This document shows, piece by piece, positions 26,292 to 34,103 of a stretch of DNA of 64,000 bases. Location of the stretch: contig JAJDXO010000026.1 of NCBI GenBank assembly GCA_022823235.1, positions 130,807-194,806 on the forward strand, in the 5' to 3' direction. A program made the translations under genes and the position numbers. The notes under the pieces are model-generated. The model searched no databases and had not been told where the DNA came from. It worked only from the letters and a program-made list of their open reading frames with translations. The DNA comes from Rhodospirillales bacterium. Its GTDB lineage: Bacteria > Pseudomonadota > Alphaproteobacteria > Rhodospirillales > UBA2165. Position 1 is the stretch's first letter, and every line of letters begins with the position of its first letter.

Positions 26292-27902
26292 CTATCCGGC
26301 CTCCTCCCCACACTTCTCTTCATTGGCCTCGGCCCGCAAGCTCAATTTGTCGATCTTGGCGAGGGGACCGCTGCGCGGCAATTCGTCCAGAATTCGAACC
26401 TCGGCGGGAACCTTGAAATCGGCCAATTTCGACCGGCAGGTCTCGAATACGCGGTCTTCGACCGTCCCGCCCCGGCTGCCGGAATCGCGTCCTGGAACCA
26501 CGAATGCGACCGGCAGCTGCCCGTGCAGTTCGTCGCGCCGCCCGACCACGGCCACCTCGGATATCCCGGGCATCGATGCGATCACCCGCTCGATTTCCGA
26601 CGCCGCGACATTCTCGCCGCGCACTTTCAGCATGTCCTTCAAACGGTCCCGGTACCGGATGAATCCGTCTTCGGAGGCCTCGACCAGATCGCCGGTCAGA
26701 AACCGGCCCCGCCCGTCGAAGCTCTCCTCCGTCGCCCGCGCATCGTTCAGGTATTCGGCGAACAGCGAGAGCCCGGGAATCCCGCCGATGCAAAGCTGGC
26801 CGGCCTCGCCGATGTCGGCGTCCGTTCCGTCCTCGCGGGTGATGGCGATTTCATACTCGGGCGCCGGACGGCCCATGGACATGGACCGGTTCGGTTTGTC
26901 GATGTGCCCGACGATCGGGCGCGCGACGGTTTCCGTCATGCCGAACCATCCAAGCGTCTTGATGCCGAAATATGAATCGCTGGGCGGTTCGCAGAACGCC
27001 TCTCCCCAAAGGCGAAAGGAGTGGGCCGGGACGTCCCGTTCCTTCAGCAAATTCACGCAGAACGTCATGATCGAACACCAGGTCGCCTCGTGCTCGAGGG
27101 CGACATCCCAGAACCGGGACAAACTGAACCGCGGCTGGAGAACCACGGTGCAGCCGGCCCACAGGCTCGGCAGGACCGAGTAGGCTTGCGCATTGACATG
27201 AAACAGCGGCAGGAAGGTCTGGGTGACGTCGCCGGACACCATCGCCTGCTGCGCCGCATTGACCCGCGCGCCCCAAAGCAGATTGGCGTGGGTCAGAACG
27301 ACGCCCTTCGGTCTCGCGGTGGTGCCCGAGGTGTAGAAAATCACGCAGGGCGCGTTCGCATCGACAAACCGGTCCGGCAGGCTTTCCGGATTTCCGAAGA
27401 GGGTGCCGAACGAGTCGGCGGCGGGCGGCGGACCGGCAATTTCCGCGTGCGACGGGGCATCGGCGGTCACGATCCAGTCCAGATTCCCGCCCGCCTCTCC
27501 CATCGCGCCGGCAAAAACCGGTTGAGTGATCGCGCCCGCCGCCCCGGAATGCTCGACGAAATAGCCGAGCTCGTCCGCCGTCGAACGGCTGTTCGTCACC
27601 ACCGAAACGGCGCCGAGCCGGCCGCAGGCGAAGATCGCCAACAGCATCTCCACGCAGTTTTCCATGTGGACGACGACCTTGTCGCCCCGTCCGATGCCCC
27701 GGGCGCTCAGACCGGCCGCGACCCGCAGCGCGGCGTCATGGAACCGCCGGTAACTCCAGGTCCGGGCCGGCAACGGGCTGTCGTCGTCGAACGGCTCCCA
27801 GATGATGAACGGGTGTTGCGGCCTGGCTCGGGCGTGATGTTCCAGCAGGCAGACAACGTCGTAGCCCGAAAAGCTATGAACGGACGGAAGTTGACGGCGC
27901 AT
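26292..27902 (-). CDS. ATP-dependent acyl-CoA ligase (AMP-forming, CaiC-like)
   Basis: A 536-residue adenylate-forming enzyme that activates a carboxylic acid as its CoA thioester. Motifs in order are VIFYTSGTTARPKGVVLTH (P-loop), FLPLFHVNAQAYS, LGWFGMTETVARP, FLTGDLVEASEDGFIRYRDR, then KDMLKVRGENVAASEIERVI (hinge). The catalytic Lys is in LPRSGPLAKIDKLSL. It resembles carnitine/crotonobetaine and other broad-range ligases. Its position as second gene of the LLM-to-racemase operon points to CoA-bound intermediates in this pathway, although no thiolase or hydratase is in the operon. Confidence 0.92.
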   Translation of the reverse strand: MRRQLPSVHSFSGYDVVCLLEHHARARPQHPFIIWEPFDDDSPLPARTWSYRRFHDAALRVAAGLSARGIGRGDKVVVHMENCVEMLLAIFACGRLGAVSVVTNSRSTADELGYFVEHSGAAGAITQPVFAGAMGEAGGNLDWIVTADAPSHAEIAGPPPAADSFGTLFGNPESLPDRFVDANAPCVIFYTSGTTARPKGVVLTHANLLWGARVNAAQQAMVSGDVTQTFLPLFHVNAQAYSVLPSLWAGCTVVLQPRFSLSRFWDVALEHEATWCSIMTFCVNLLKERDVPAHSFRLWGEAFCEPPSDSYFGIKTLGWFGMTETVARPIVGHIDKPNRSMSMGRPAPEYEIAITREDGTDADIGEAGQLCIGGIPGLSLFAEYLNDARATEESFDGRGRFLTGDLVEASEDGFIRYRDRLKDMLKVRGENVAASEIERVIASMPGISEVAVVGRRDELHGQLPVAFVVPGRDSGSRGGTVEDRVFETCRSKLADFKVPAEVRILDELPRSGPLAKIDKLSLRAEANEEKCGEEAG

Positions 27903-27946
27903 TGAAATACCCCCTGCTATGTCCGCCGAAACCCCGCGGTTCGCGG

Positions 27947-28933
27947 CTAGGACCGGAATGCGGGCATGACTTCGGCGGAGAACAGCCGCAGCTTTTCCTT
28001 GCCCCCGACCGTCGTGATCAGGATGTAGGCGAAGCCCATTTCCTCCAGCACCCGAAGACGCCCGATCACTTCGTCCGGCTGACCGATTATGTATGCATCA
28101 TCCTCGGCATAATCGGAATTGTCGTAACTGGTGGGCTCGTTTCCCGGCAGCTTGCCGAACTGGTCGATTTTCTTCTGCGCCTCGATCCTCTGCGCCATGG
28201 CCGCCTCCGTCTCGGCCGCGGATTCGGTGACGATGACGGTCCGGTTCAAGGCAAGCTGCATGGGATCGAATTCGCGTCCCGCCTTGTCGCAGCCGGACTT
28301 GAAATTACCGAGACGTTCGGCCGTTTTGGCCAAGTTCGAAAACTGATCGATCAAGACATGAAAGCCGTTCTCGGCCGCGGTCCGGATGGACTCGGGCCGG
28401 CCGGCCCCGACCCACAGCGGCGGATGAGGTTTCTGGACGGGAGCGGGCTCCACGATGATGTCGTTGAACTTCCAGTGTTCGGTGTCGACGTCGAAACGCT
28501 CCGTCGAAAGCCAGGCCTTTTTGATGATCTCGAGGGATTCCTCGTATCGGGCGTGCGCCTCGTCCTTGGGGACGGCAAAGCCGTTGAACTCGATATCCCG
28601 GTAGCCCTTGCCGATGCCCACGTCCAGGCGGCCGCCCGACACCAAGTCGACGGTGGACAGCTGTTCGGCCAGCATGATGGGGTTGTGCCAGGGAAGCACC
28701 AGAACGCCGGTGCCGAGGCGTATTCGGGACGTCAGGCCGGCGAGATACCCCAGCAGGTTGGTCGTGGCGGAGACCTGACCGATGCCCGAGAAGTGATGCT
28801 CGACGACAAACAGACTGTGATAGCCGAGACGATCCGCCTCTATCACATAATCGACAAACGCGCGGTACCCGACGCTGTCCATGGATTCGCTGCCGCGTTT
28901 CGCCACGGCGCCGCCAAATAGTCCGAATTTCAA
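27947..28933 (-). CDS. LLM-class flavin-dependent oxidoreductase
   Basis: A 328-residue bacterial-luciferase-like monooxygenase. The chain begins MKFGLFGGAVAKRG and has SLFVVEHHF (typical E-H-H), RIRLGTGVLVLPWHNPIMLAEQ, GGRLDVGIGKGY and PPLWVGAGRPESIRTAAENG. The C-terminal region ends with IGQPDEVIGRLRVLEEMGFAYILI. Such enzymes use reduced FMN to oxygenate substrates (ketones, alkanesulfonates, aromatics). First gene of the minus-strand operon and divergent from the MarR gene, across a TTTACATGTAAA palindrome, so MarR control is expected. Confidence 0.9.
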   Translation of the reverse strand: MKFGLFGGAVAKRGSESMDSVGYRAFVDYVIEADRLGYHSLFVVEHHFSGIGQVSATTNLLGYLAGLTSRIRLGTGVLVLPWHNPIMLAEQLSTVDLVSGGRLDVGIGKGYRDIEFNGFAVPKDEAHARYEESLEIIKKAWLSTERFDVDTEHWKFNDIIVEPAPVQKPHPPLWVGAGRPESIRTAAENGFHVLIDQFSNLAKTAERLGNFKSGCDKAGREFDPMQLALNRTVIVTESAAETEAAMAQRIEAQKKIDQFGKLPGNEPTSYDNSDYAEDDAYIIGQPDEVIGRLRVLEEMGFAYILITTVGGKEKLRLFSAEVMPAFRS

Positions 28934-29058
28934 GAGCCCCTCCCCTTATGGCTTCCCGGCCACCCGATTTCTCCAATAGCCGTATCGGCGTGCGGTACGG
29001 TCTGCCGAACCGCATACCCTCCGCCGCGACTGGAGGCGACGGAGCATAGCCGAGTTAC

Positions 29059-29070
29059 TTTACATGTAAA
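29059..29070. promoter_or_regulatory. 12-bp palindrome TTTACATGTAAA between LLM operon and marR
   Basis: A perfect palindrome in the ~220-bp divergent region. It is the likely binding site for the MarR-family protein encoded at 29152. Confidence 0.5.
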
Positions 29071-29151
29071 ATAAAAATATGTATGGGTTGGTCTCCGAAA
29101 TGGAAATTGTTGCGCATCCGGCCATTGATGACCTCCAGGAAGCCCAGGAAT

Positions 29152-29607
29152 ATGTGGAAGCCCGACCGGCACCGGTTTCAGGCATTGCCCGTGCTGTTCC
29201 TCCGGGCCCGGGAAGCCTCGGTCCAGAACGTAAGACCCGTCTTCCGAAAGTATGGATTGACGGAACAGCGCTGGCGGGTCCTCCGGGCGATCTACGACAC
29301 GGATACGTTGAGCGCCAGTGAACTGGCCGAGGAAGTCTTCCTGAGCATGACCAGCATATCCCGGATCACCAAACAACTCGGCGCAGATGAACTGATAGCC
29401 CGCTCGAGCGACCGATCCGACCGGCGCAGCATCCGCTTTTCGATCACCCGGAAAGGGCGGGATCTGTGTTCGGTCGTCGGCCCGGCCCTGGAAAAAAGGC
29501 ATCGGGATACGCTCAAGGAACTCGACAACATCGATATCGATGAGGTCGAAAAAACGCTCAATGCCCTCATCAAGGAACTGGGCGGCCTGGCGATCCCCGG
29601 CAGCTAG
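29152..29607 (+). CDS. MarR-family regulator (HpaR-like)
   Basis: A winged-helix repressor of about 151 residues. The start at 29152 gives MWKPDRHRFQALPVLFLRAREAS, in register with HpaR-type proteins; alternative in-frame starts are 29083 and 29128. The DNA-binding part has TEQRWRVLRAIYD, LSASELAEEVFLSMTSISRITKQL and the wing RSSDRSDRRSIRFSITRKGRDL. HpaR-type repressors control aromatic-acid catabolism, and the divergent gene is the LLM oxidoreductase heading an operon. The final 4 nt overlap the convergent LysR gene. Confidence 0.87.
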   Translation: MWKPDRHRFQALPVLFLRAREASVQNVRPVFRKYGLTEQRWRVLRAIYDTDTLSASELAEEVFLSMTSISRITKQLGADELIARSSDRSDRRSIRFSITRKGRDLCSVVGPALEKRHRDTLKELDNIDIDEVEKTLNALIKELGGLAIPGS

Positions 29608-30536
29608 GGCTGTTTCCGGCGGGGCGTTTCGCGCCGGCCGTTTGCGAGCGCCTGCAATTCCGAAATGAAATTTTGCGCAACCTGCGACACCTGCCTGCCC
29701 TTGACGGTGCGAACGCCGGTGTCCTGATAGATGCTGGAATCGCGAAGCCTGACCGTCTTCAATATGCCCGCGGCTTTTTCGGGCGCGGCAATTCGGGACG
29801 GCATGAGCGAAACGCAATCGCTTGCCGCGACCAACTTTTTCACCGCGATGATCGAATTGGTATCGACGATGTTCTCCGGCATCGCCAGATCGGCATTCCT
29901 GAAATGCAGCGTCATCAGCGATCTCGACGCATCGCCTCGGTCGGGCATCACCCAGTGGGCGTTTTGCAGTTTCTTCAGCGTAACGGATTTGCCCTTGGTG
30001 AGCGGGTTGCCCGGCCGGGAGATGACGCAAAAATCATCCTTGAACAGCCTGATGTCGGCTATATCCGGTTGTGCCCGGCCGGCGCCGATCGAGCCGACGA
30101 TCAAATCGATTTCCATATTGAACAGCTTCTCGACCAGAACGGTCTCCGTTCCTTCCTCGATACGCATGGATATGGACGGCGATTGCGAAATCAACGTGGC
30201 AATCGCCTCGGGGACGATCGATGAAGCCGCAATCGGGGACACCCCGATGGACAAGGAACCGGTGGCGCCGGCTTTTCGATTTTCAATCTTCTTGACGATT
30301 CCGTGCAGGATGCTCTCGAGGACCACCGCCGAATCCGCGAGCATCTCCCCATACTCGGTCGGTTGGGCGCCGTTCCGGTCGCGCTTGAGCAATTTGACGC
30401 CGAGATTCTCCTCCAGAATCCTGATGCTGTTCGAGAGCGCGGGTTGAGAGATGTGCAAATGCTTGGCGGCTTCGGTGAACGTCCCGCTCTCGACTATCCT
30501 CAGGAAATCACGAATGCGGCGTGGATCGATATCCAT
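29604..30536 (-). CDS. LysR-family transcriptional regulator, second
   Basis: A 310-residue LysR protein. The helix-turn-helix is FTEAAKHLHISQPALSNSIRILEENLGVKLLKRDRNG (residues ~18-55), and the effector domain begins LSIGVSPIAASSIVPEAIA. It is divergent from the polysaccharide-deacetylase-like operon. The intergenic region has ATAAT-N5-ATTATGGAA at 30610-30628, repeated before dctP at 22464, so it probably controls both its neighbour operon and the TRAP operon. Confidence 0.92.
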   Translation of the reverse strand: MDIDPRRIRDFLRIVESGTFTEAAKHLHISQPALSNSIRILEENLGVKLLKRDRNGAQPTEYGEMLADSAVVLESILHGIVKKIENRKAGATGSLSIGVSPIAASSIVPEAIATLISQSPSISMRIEEGTETVLVEKLFNMEIDLIVGSIGAGRAQPDIADIRLFKDDFCVISRPGNPLTKGKSVTLKKLQNAHWVMPDRGDASRSLMTLHFRNADLAMPENIVDTNSIIAVKKLVAASDCVSLMPSRIAAPEKAAGILKTVRLRDSSIYQDTGVRTVKGRQVSQVAQNFISELQALANGRRETPRRKQP

Positions 30537-30609
30537 GGATTTACTACCCCAAAACTATTTTCCGGTGCCGGTCCGTATATCATCGAAATGGACCGATTAA
30601 ATCTTTATT

Positions 30610-30628
30610 ATAATGTCAGATTATGGAA
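30610..30628. promoter_or_regulatory. Putative LysR box, divergent promoter
   Basis: ATAAT (30610-30614), 5 nt, ATTATGGAA (30620-30628). Same layout as 22464-22482; fits the T-N11-A pattern. Confidence 0.5.
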
Positions 30629-30763
30629 CGGGAAATATTCATTATTTGACGGCGGGAAATCCGTGTCCTTAGTTTGAACATGTCGTATCGTAAATCGGGC
30701 CGTAATTCGGGGCTGCGTTCCGGCCGCTCGAAACGGCAGGCAATCACTGGGGAGACATCAGAC

Positions 30764-31597
30764 TTGGAAACCAAACTTCCGAACGGCTGGCCGAAAGACA
30801 AGCCGATGGCGGTCAGCATCAACATCCCTTTTGAATGGTGGGTGGAAGGCGATTCACCCGGCGTGTCGCCCATGGGCAACCCGCTGAAGCCCGGCTTCAA
30901 GGACACGGCCGCCCTGCAATGGGCCGAATACGCGCTCAAGCACGGTCTGTACCGCATGCTCGACATTGCGGAAAAGCACGATGTGAAGGTCACCAGTTCG
31001 ACCAGCGCCATCATCACGGAATCTCATCCCGAAGCCCTGAAACGGCTGGATGCCGGCGGCCATGAAATTCAGGCGCATGCCTGGGCGCAGGGCGAGCTCG
31101 CGGTCTACATGAGCCGCGAGGAAGAGGACGCCAATATCAAGCGCTGCATGGAGGCCTTCGACAAATGCCTGGGGTATGTGCCCAAGGGCTACGGCATTCC
31201 CCGGGGCACCATCAGCGAGAACTCCGCCGAGCTGCTCGCGGCCAACGGCTTCAAGTACTACAACGACGATATGTCGGCCGAGATGCCTTATGTGGAGGAG
31301 ACCCCCGCCGGGCCGATCGTGGTTGTTCCTTATGACATGGAGGTCAATGATCTCCCTTTCGCCATGCGCTACGGCAATCCCCTGCCCGAGTTCACCAAAC
31401 TGGTCGAGGACGTGATCGCCGGCTATCCGGAGATCGGCAGTCCGCCCGCCATACTCGATATCACCTTTCATGCCCAGGTCGCGGGCCGGGTTGTCGGGCT
31501 CATTCAGTTCAACCGTATTCTCAAGATGCTGCGGGACGTGCCGTGGATCTGGCTCACGACGCGCGGCGAGATAGCGAAACTGGTTCTGCCCTACTAA
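30764..31597 (+). CDS. Polysaccharide deacetylase-like (allantoinase PuuE-type) protein
   Basis: A carbohydrate-esterase-4-fold protein of about 277 residues. The TTG at 30764 is chosen because GGGGAG lies upstream and the chain then starts ETKLPNGWPKDKPMAVSINIPFEWW, like relatives; an ATG at 30680 would add 28 atypical residues. Visible elements are GGHEIQAHAWAQGELAVYM (H-x-W variant of the H-x-x-x-H metal motif), GIPRGTISENSAELLAANGFKYYNDD, and the late TFHAQVAGR. This branch contains N-deformylases and allantoinases acting on small C-N bonds rather than on polysaccharide. It heads a plus-strand operon with hydrolase, amidohydrolase and cupin genes. Confidence 0.8.
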   Translation: METKLPNGWPKDKPMAVSINIPFEWWVEGDSPGVSPMGNPLKPGFKDTAALQWAEYALKHGLYRMLDIAEKHDVKVTSSTSAIITESHPEALKRLDAGGHEIQAHAWAQGELAVYMSREEEDANIKRCMEAFDKCLGYVPKGYGIPRGTISENSAELLAANGFKYYNDDMSAEMPYVEETPAGPIVVVPYDMEVNDLPFAMRYGNPLPEFTKLVEDVIAGYPEIGSPPAILDITFHAQVAGRVVGLIQFNRILKMLRDVPWIWLTTRGEIAKLVLPY

Positions 31598-31616
31598 CCG
31601 TCCGATCGGGAAACTC

Positions 31617-32486
31617 ATGGAAACCGAAATCACGATCCGGTCCGAGGGCATCGACATCTCCGGCGTCCTGCACCGGCCGGACAACCTGCCGGCGACCGGC
31701 AAGGCGCCCGCCATCATCACCATACATGGCTTCGGCGGTTCCAAGATCGACCAGGGGATGGTCGATGCCTGCCGGGCTTTCCGTGACTGGGGCTATGTCG
31801 CCCTCAGGCTGGATATGCGCGGATGCGGTCAAAGCGGCGGCACGCCCGGACGGATAATCTCATTCGACCAGGTCGCCGACACGCGCAACGCCATAAGCTG
31901 GCTGGCCGAACAGGATGGTGTCGACGCCGAAAATATCTGCCTGCTGGGCGACAGCATGGGCGGCGCGGTGGTCGCCTATACCGGGAGTACCGACGATCGT
32001 GTCGCCGCCGTCATCTCCGTCGGCGGCTGGGGGCATGGCGCCGAAAAACTGAAGGGACAGCACCCGGGTCCCGGCGCTTGGGAGAAATTCCTGAAGATGC
32101 TCGAAGACGGGCGGAAGCACCGCCAGGAGACCGGCGAGTCTCTCTGGGTCTCGAGGTTCGATATCGTTCCCATCCCCGAACATATGCGGGGCCATTTGCC
32201 GGAGGATGCGGTCATGGAGTTTCCCGTCGAGACCGCGCAAAGCATTTACGATTTCCGTCCCAACCGGGTGATCGCCCAACTGGCGCCCAGGCCACTGCTT
32301 TTGCTCCATGCCTCCAAGGACACCGTGACGCCGACCGGGTCTTCCATAGATATGTTTCAATGCGCGGGCCGGCCGACCGACCTGATGTTTCTGTCCGACG
32401 TCGATCATTTCCCGTTGGCGGTCGGGAACAAGCGAATTTACGACATCATAAAGGGCTGGCTGGATATTCGACTGCCGCTGTCCTGA
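31617..32486 (+). CDS. Alpha/beta hydrolase, second copy
   Basis: A 289-residue paralogue of the protein at 18317-19201. Key elements are TIHGFGGSKID, LRLDMRGCGQSGG, CLLGDSMGGAVVAY (nucleophile Ser), LLLHASKDTVTPTGSSIDMF and SDVDHFPL (His). It lies 19 bp after the deacetylase-like gene and is followed by an amidohydrolase. The two paralogues share the insertion around SRFDIVPIPEH, suggesting similar substrates in the two operons. Confidence 0.87.
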   Translation: METEITIRSEGIDISGVLHRPDNLPATGKAPAIITIHGFGGSKIDQGMVDACRAFRDWGYVALRLDMRGCGQSGGTPGRIISFDQVADTRNAISWLAEQDGVDAENICLLGDSMGGAVVAYTGSTDDRVAAVISVGGWGHGAEKLKGQHPGPGAWEKFLKMLEDGRKHRQETGESLWVSRFDIVPIPEHMRGHLPEDAVMEFPVETAQSIYDFRPNRVIAQLAPRPLLLLHASKDTVTPTGSSIDMFQCAGRPTDLMFLSDVDHFPLAVGNKRIYDIIKGWLDIRLPLS

Positions 32487-32546
32487 GCGTCGGGAGGCGG
32501 CAGGGGACGCGGTTTTGAATTGGCCGCGGGGATAATATTCGATGCG

Positions 32547-33452
32547 ATGGATTTCAACGAGACCGGCTCGCGGCTTCCATGGGCGGACCGATTGATGAAC
32601 GCCCCGGTTCCGACAAGACCGAAGCTCAAGCTGCCCGCCAACAGCTGCGACTCTCATTGCCATCTGTTCGGGCCGAGATCGAAATATCCGCCCGCCCGTG
32701 AATCACCCAACGAGAATCCGGCCGCCACGATCGAAGCGCTGAAACGCGCCCACGACATTCTCGGCATTGAGCGGGCCGTGCTGGTTCAAACGCCGGCGCA
32801 CGGCACGGACAACACCATCATTCTTGACGCGATCTCAGCCGGAAACGGCCGCTACCGGGGCGTTGGAAGAGTCGATCAAACCGTCACCGATGCCGAACTG
32901 CAGGCATTGCACGACGGCGGCATCCGGGGACTGCGCTTTGAGTTCCTGAAACATTTCGATGCGCCGCCCGGGCCCCGGGTCATTCAACGCATCGCCGAGC
33001 GCGTCCGGTCCATGGGGTGGCACATGGTTTTTCTGCTCGACGGGCATCAGCTCGTGGACATGGAACAGCTTCTGCGCTCACTGCCAATACCGATCGTTGT
33101 CGATCATCTGGCCCGGGTCGACATCGGCAACGGCATCGAGCACCGGGAGTTCCGGTTACTGATCGATTTGCTCGAAGAGGGGAAGGCCTGGACGAAAATC
33201 ACGGGCTTCGGACGCTTGTCGAAAACAGGCTTTCCCTATGGGGACGTAATTCCTTTCGCGGCTCGTGCCATCGAGAAGGCCCCGGATCGTATTTTGTGGG
33301 GCACGGATTGGCCGCACCCCGGACCCGTCGGCGGCCCCGCTCCGGATGACGGTCCGCTCGTGGATCTGCTTCCGGACATCGTGCCCGACCAGGACCGCCG
33401 CACGAAGATATTGGTCGACAATCCGGCCGCTCTCTACGGCTTTGACGACTGA
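32547..33452 (+). CDS. Amidohydrolase-family (PF04909) hydrolase or decarboxylase
   Basis: A TIM-barrel metal-dependent enzyme of about 301 residues (ATG at 32547; a TTG at 32520 would add 9). Metal motif CDSHCHLFGPRSKYPP carries the His-x-His pair at strand 1. VVDHLARVDIGNG and the late ILWGTDWPHP, with the conserved Asp, complete the site. Members of this branch include 2-pyrone-4,6-dicarboxylate hydrolase and related lactonases, and the sequence pattern (SHCHLFGP, WGTDWPHP) is like those. A lactonase step after ring oxidation is a reasonable inference for the operon. Confidence 0.85.
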   Translation: MDFNETGSRLPWADRLMNAPVPTRPKLKLPANSCDSHCHLFGPRSKYPPARESPNENPAATIEALKRAHDILGIERAVLVQTPAHGTDNTIILDAISAGNGRYRGVGRVDQTVTDAELQALHDGGIRGLRFEFLKHFDAPPGPRVIQRIAERVRSMGWHMVFLLDGHQLVDMEQLLRSLPIPIVVDHLARVDIGNGIEHREFRLLIDLLEEGKAWTKITGFGRLSKTGFPYGDVIPFAARAIEKAPDRILWGTDWPHPGPVGGPAPDDGPLVDLLPDIVPDQDRRTKILVDNPAALYGFDD

Positions 33453-33503
33453 AGCCGTTTTGACGGTCACGCGGAACGGAGTGATTTATGACAGGAGGGA
33501 TTC

Positions 33504-33968
33504 ATGACATTCGAGGTTAGACGCGTCGTTACCGGACATGATGAAAACGGCAAGGCCGTTGTCTTGTATGACGGAACGCCTCCCCGCGTGGAAAGCCCGA
33601 GGGAAGGCCTGCAGGGCGCGCTGATTTGGACGACGGATGCCCTGCCCGCCCGTGTCGACGGGGACAGGGACATGGGGGACGTGGACGTTGGAACCACCCT
33701 CGACAACGGGTCCGTATTTCGTGTCGCCAAATATGAACCGGGGGTCGGCCCGCGCGTTCATCGGACGCAATCCATCGACTACGCCATTGTCATCTCCGGC
33801 GAAATCGTTTTGGAACTGGATGACGGCGTCGAAGTCCGCCTCAGGGCCGGTGACGTGGCGGTACAGCGCGCGACCGTCCACAATTGGGTCGTTCCCGGCC
33901 CCGAGCCCTGCGTTATCGCGTTCATATTGATCAGCGCGGAGGCCGAAGGCCTCCCGGCATTCGGTTAG
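33504..33968 (+). CDS. Cupin-domain protein
   Basis: A 154-residue single-domain cupin. A strong ribosome site (GGAGG) lies 6 nt before the ATG. Residues ~75-140 carry the barrel: VGPRVHRTQSIDYAIVISGEIVLELDDG (motif 1), then GDVAVQRATVHNWVVPG (motif 2 with His and Asn). Such cupins serve as isomerases, sensors or dioxygenases; the N-terminal ~60 residues contain a TPPRVESPREGLQGALIWTTD segment seen in similar cupins of catabolic operons. Last gene of the operon started at 30764. Function beyond the fold is unknown. Confidence 0.85.
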   Translation: MTFEVRRVVTGHDENGKAVVLYDGTPPRVESPREGLQGALIWTTDALPARVDGDRDMGDVDVGTTLDNGSVFRVAKYEPGVGPRVHRTQSIDYAIVISGEIVLELDDGVEVRLRAGDVAVQRATVHNWVVPGPEPCVIAFILISAEAEGLPAFG

Positions 33969-34103
33969 CCGGTTCCGGCGGCTGGCAAGCGCAGGCAGGA
34001 CCCGGACCTGCCCGAAACCGCGCGGTCCGCGTCATGCCGGGACCCCGGCCGCAACCAAAAATGGTCCTGGACGACCGATCCATTAGCTCTTAAATACCGT
34101 AGT

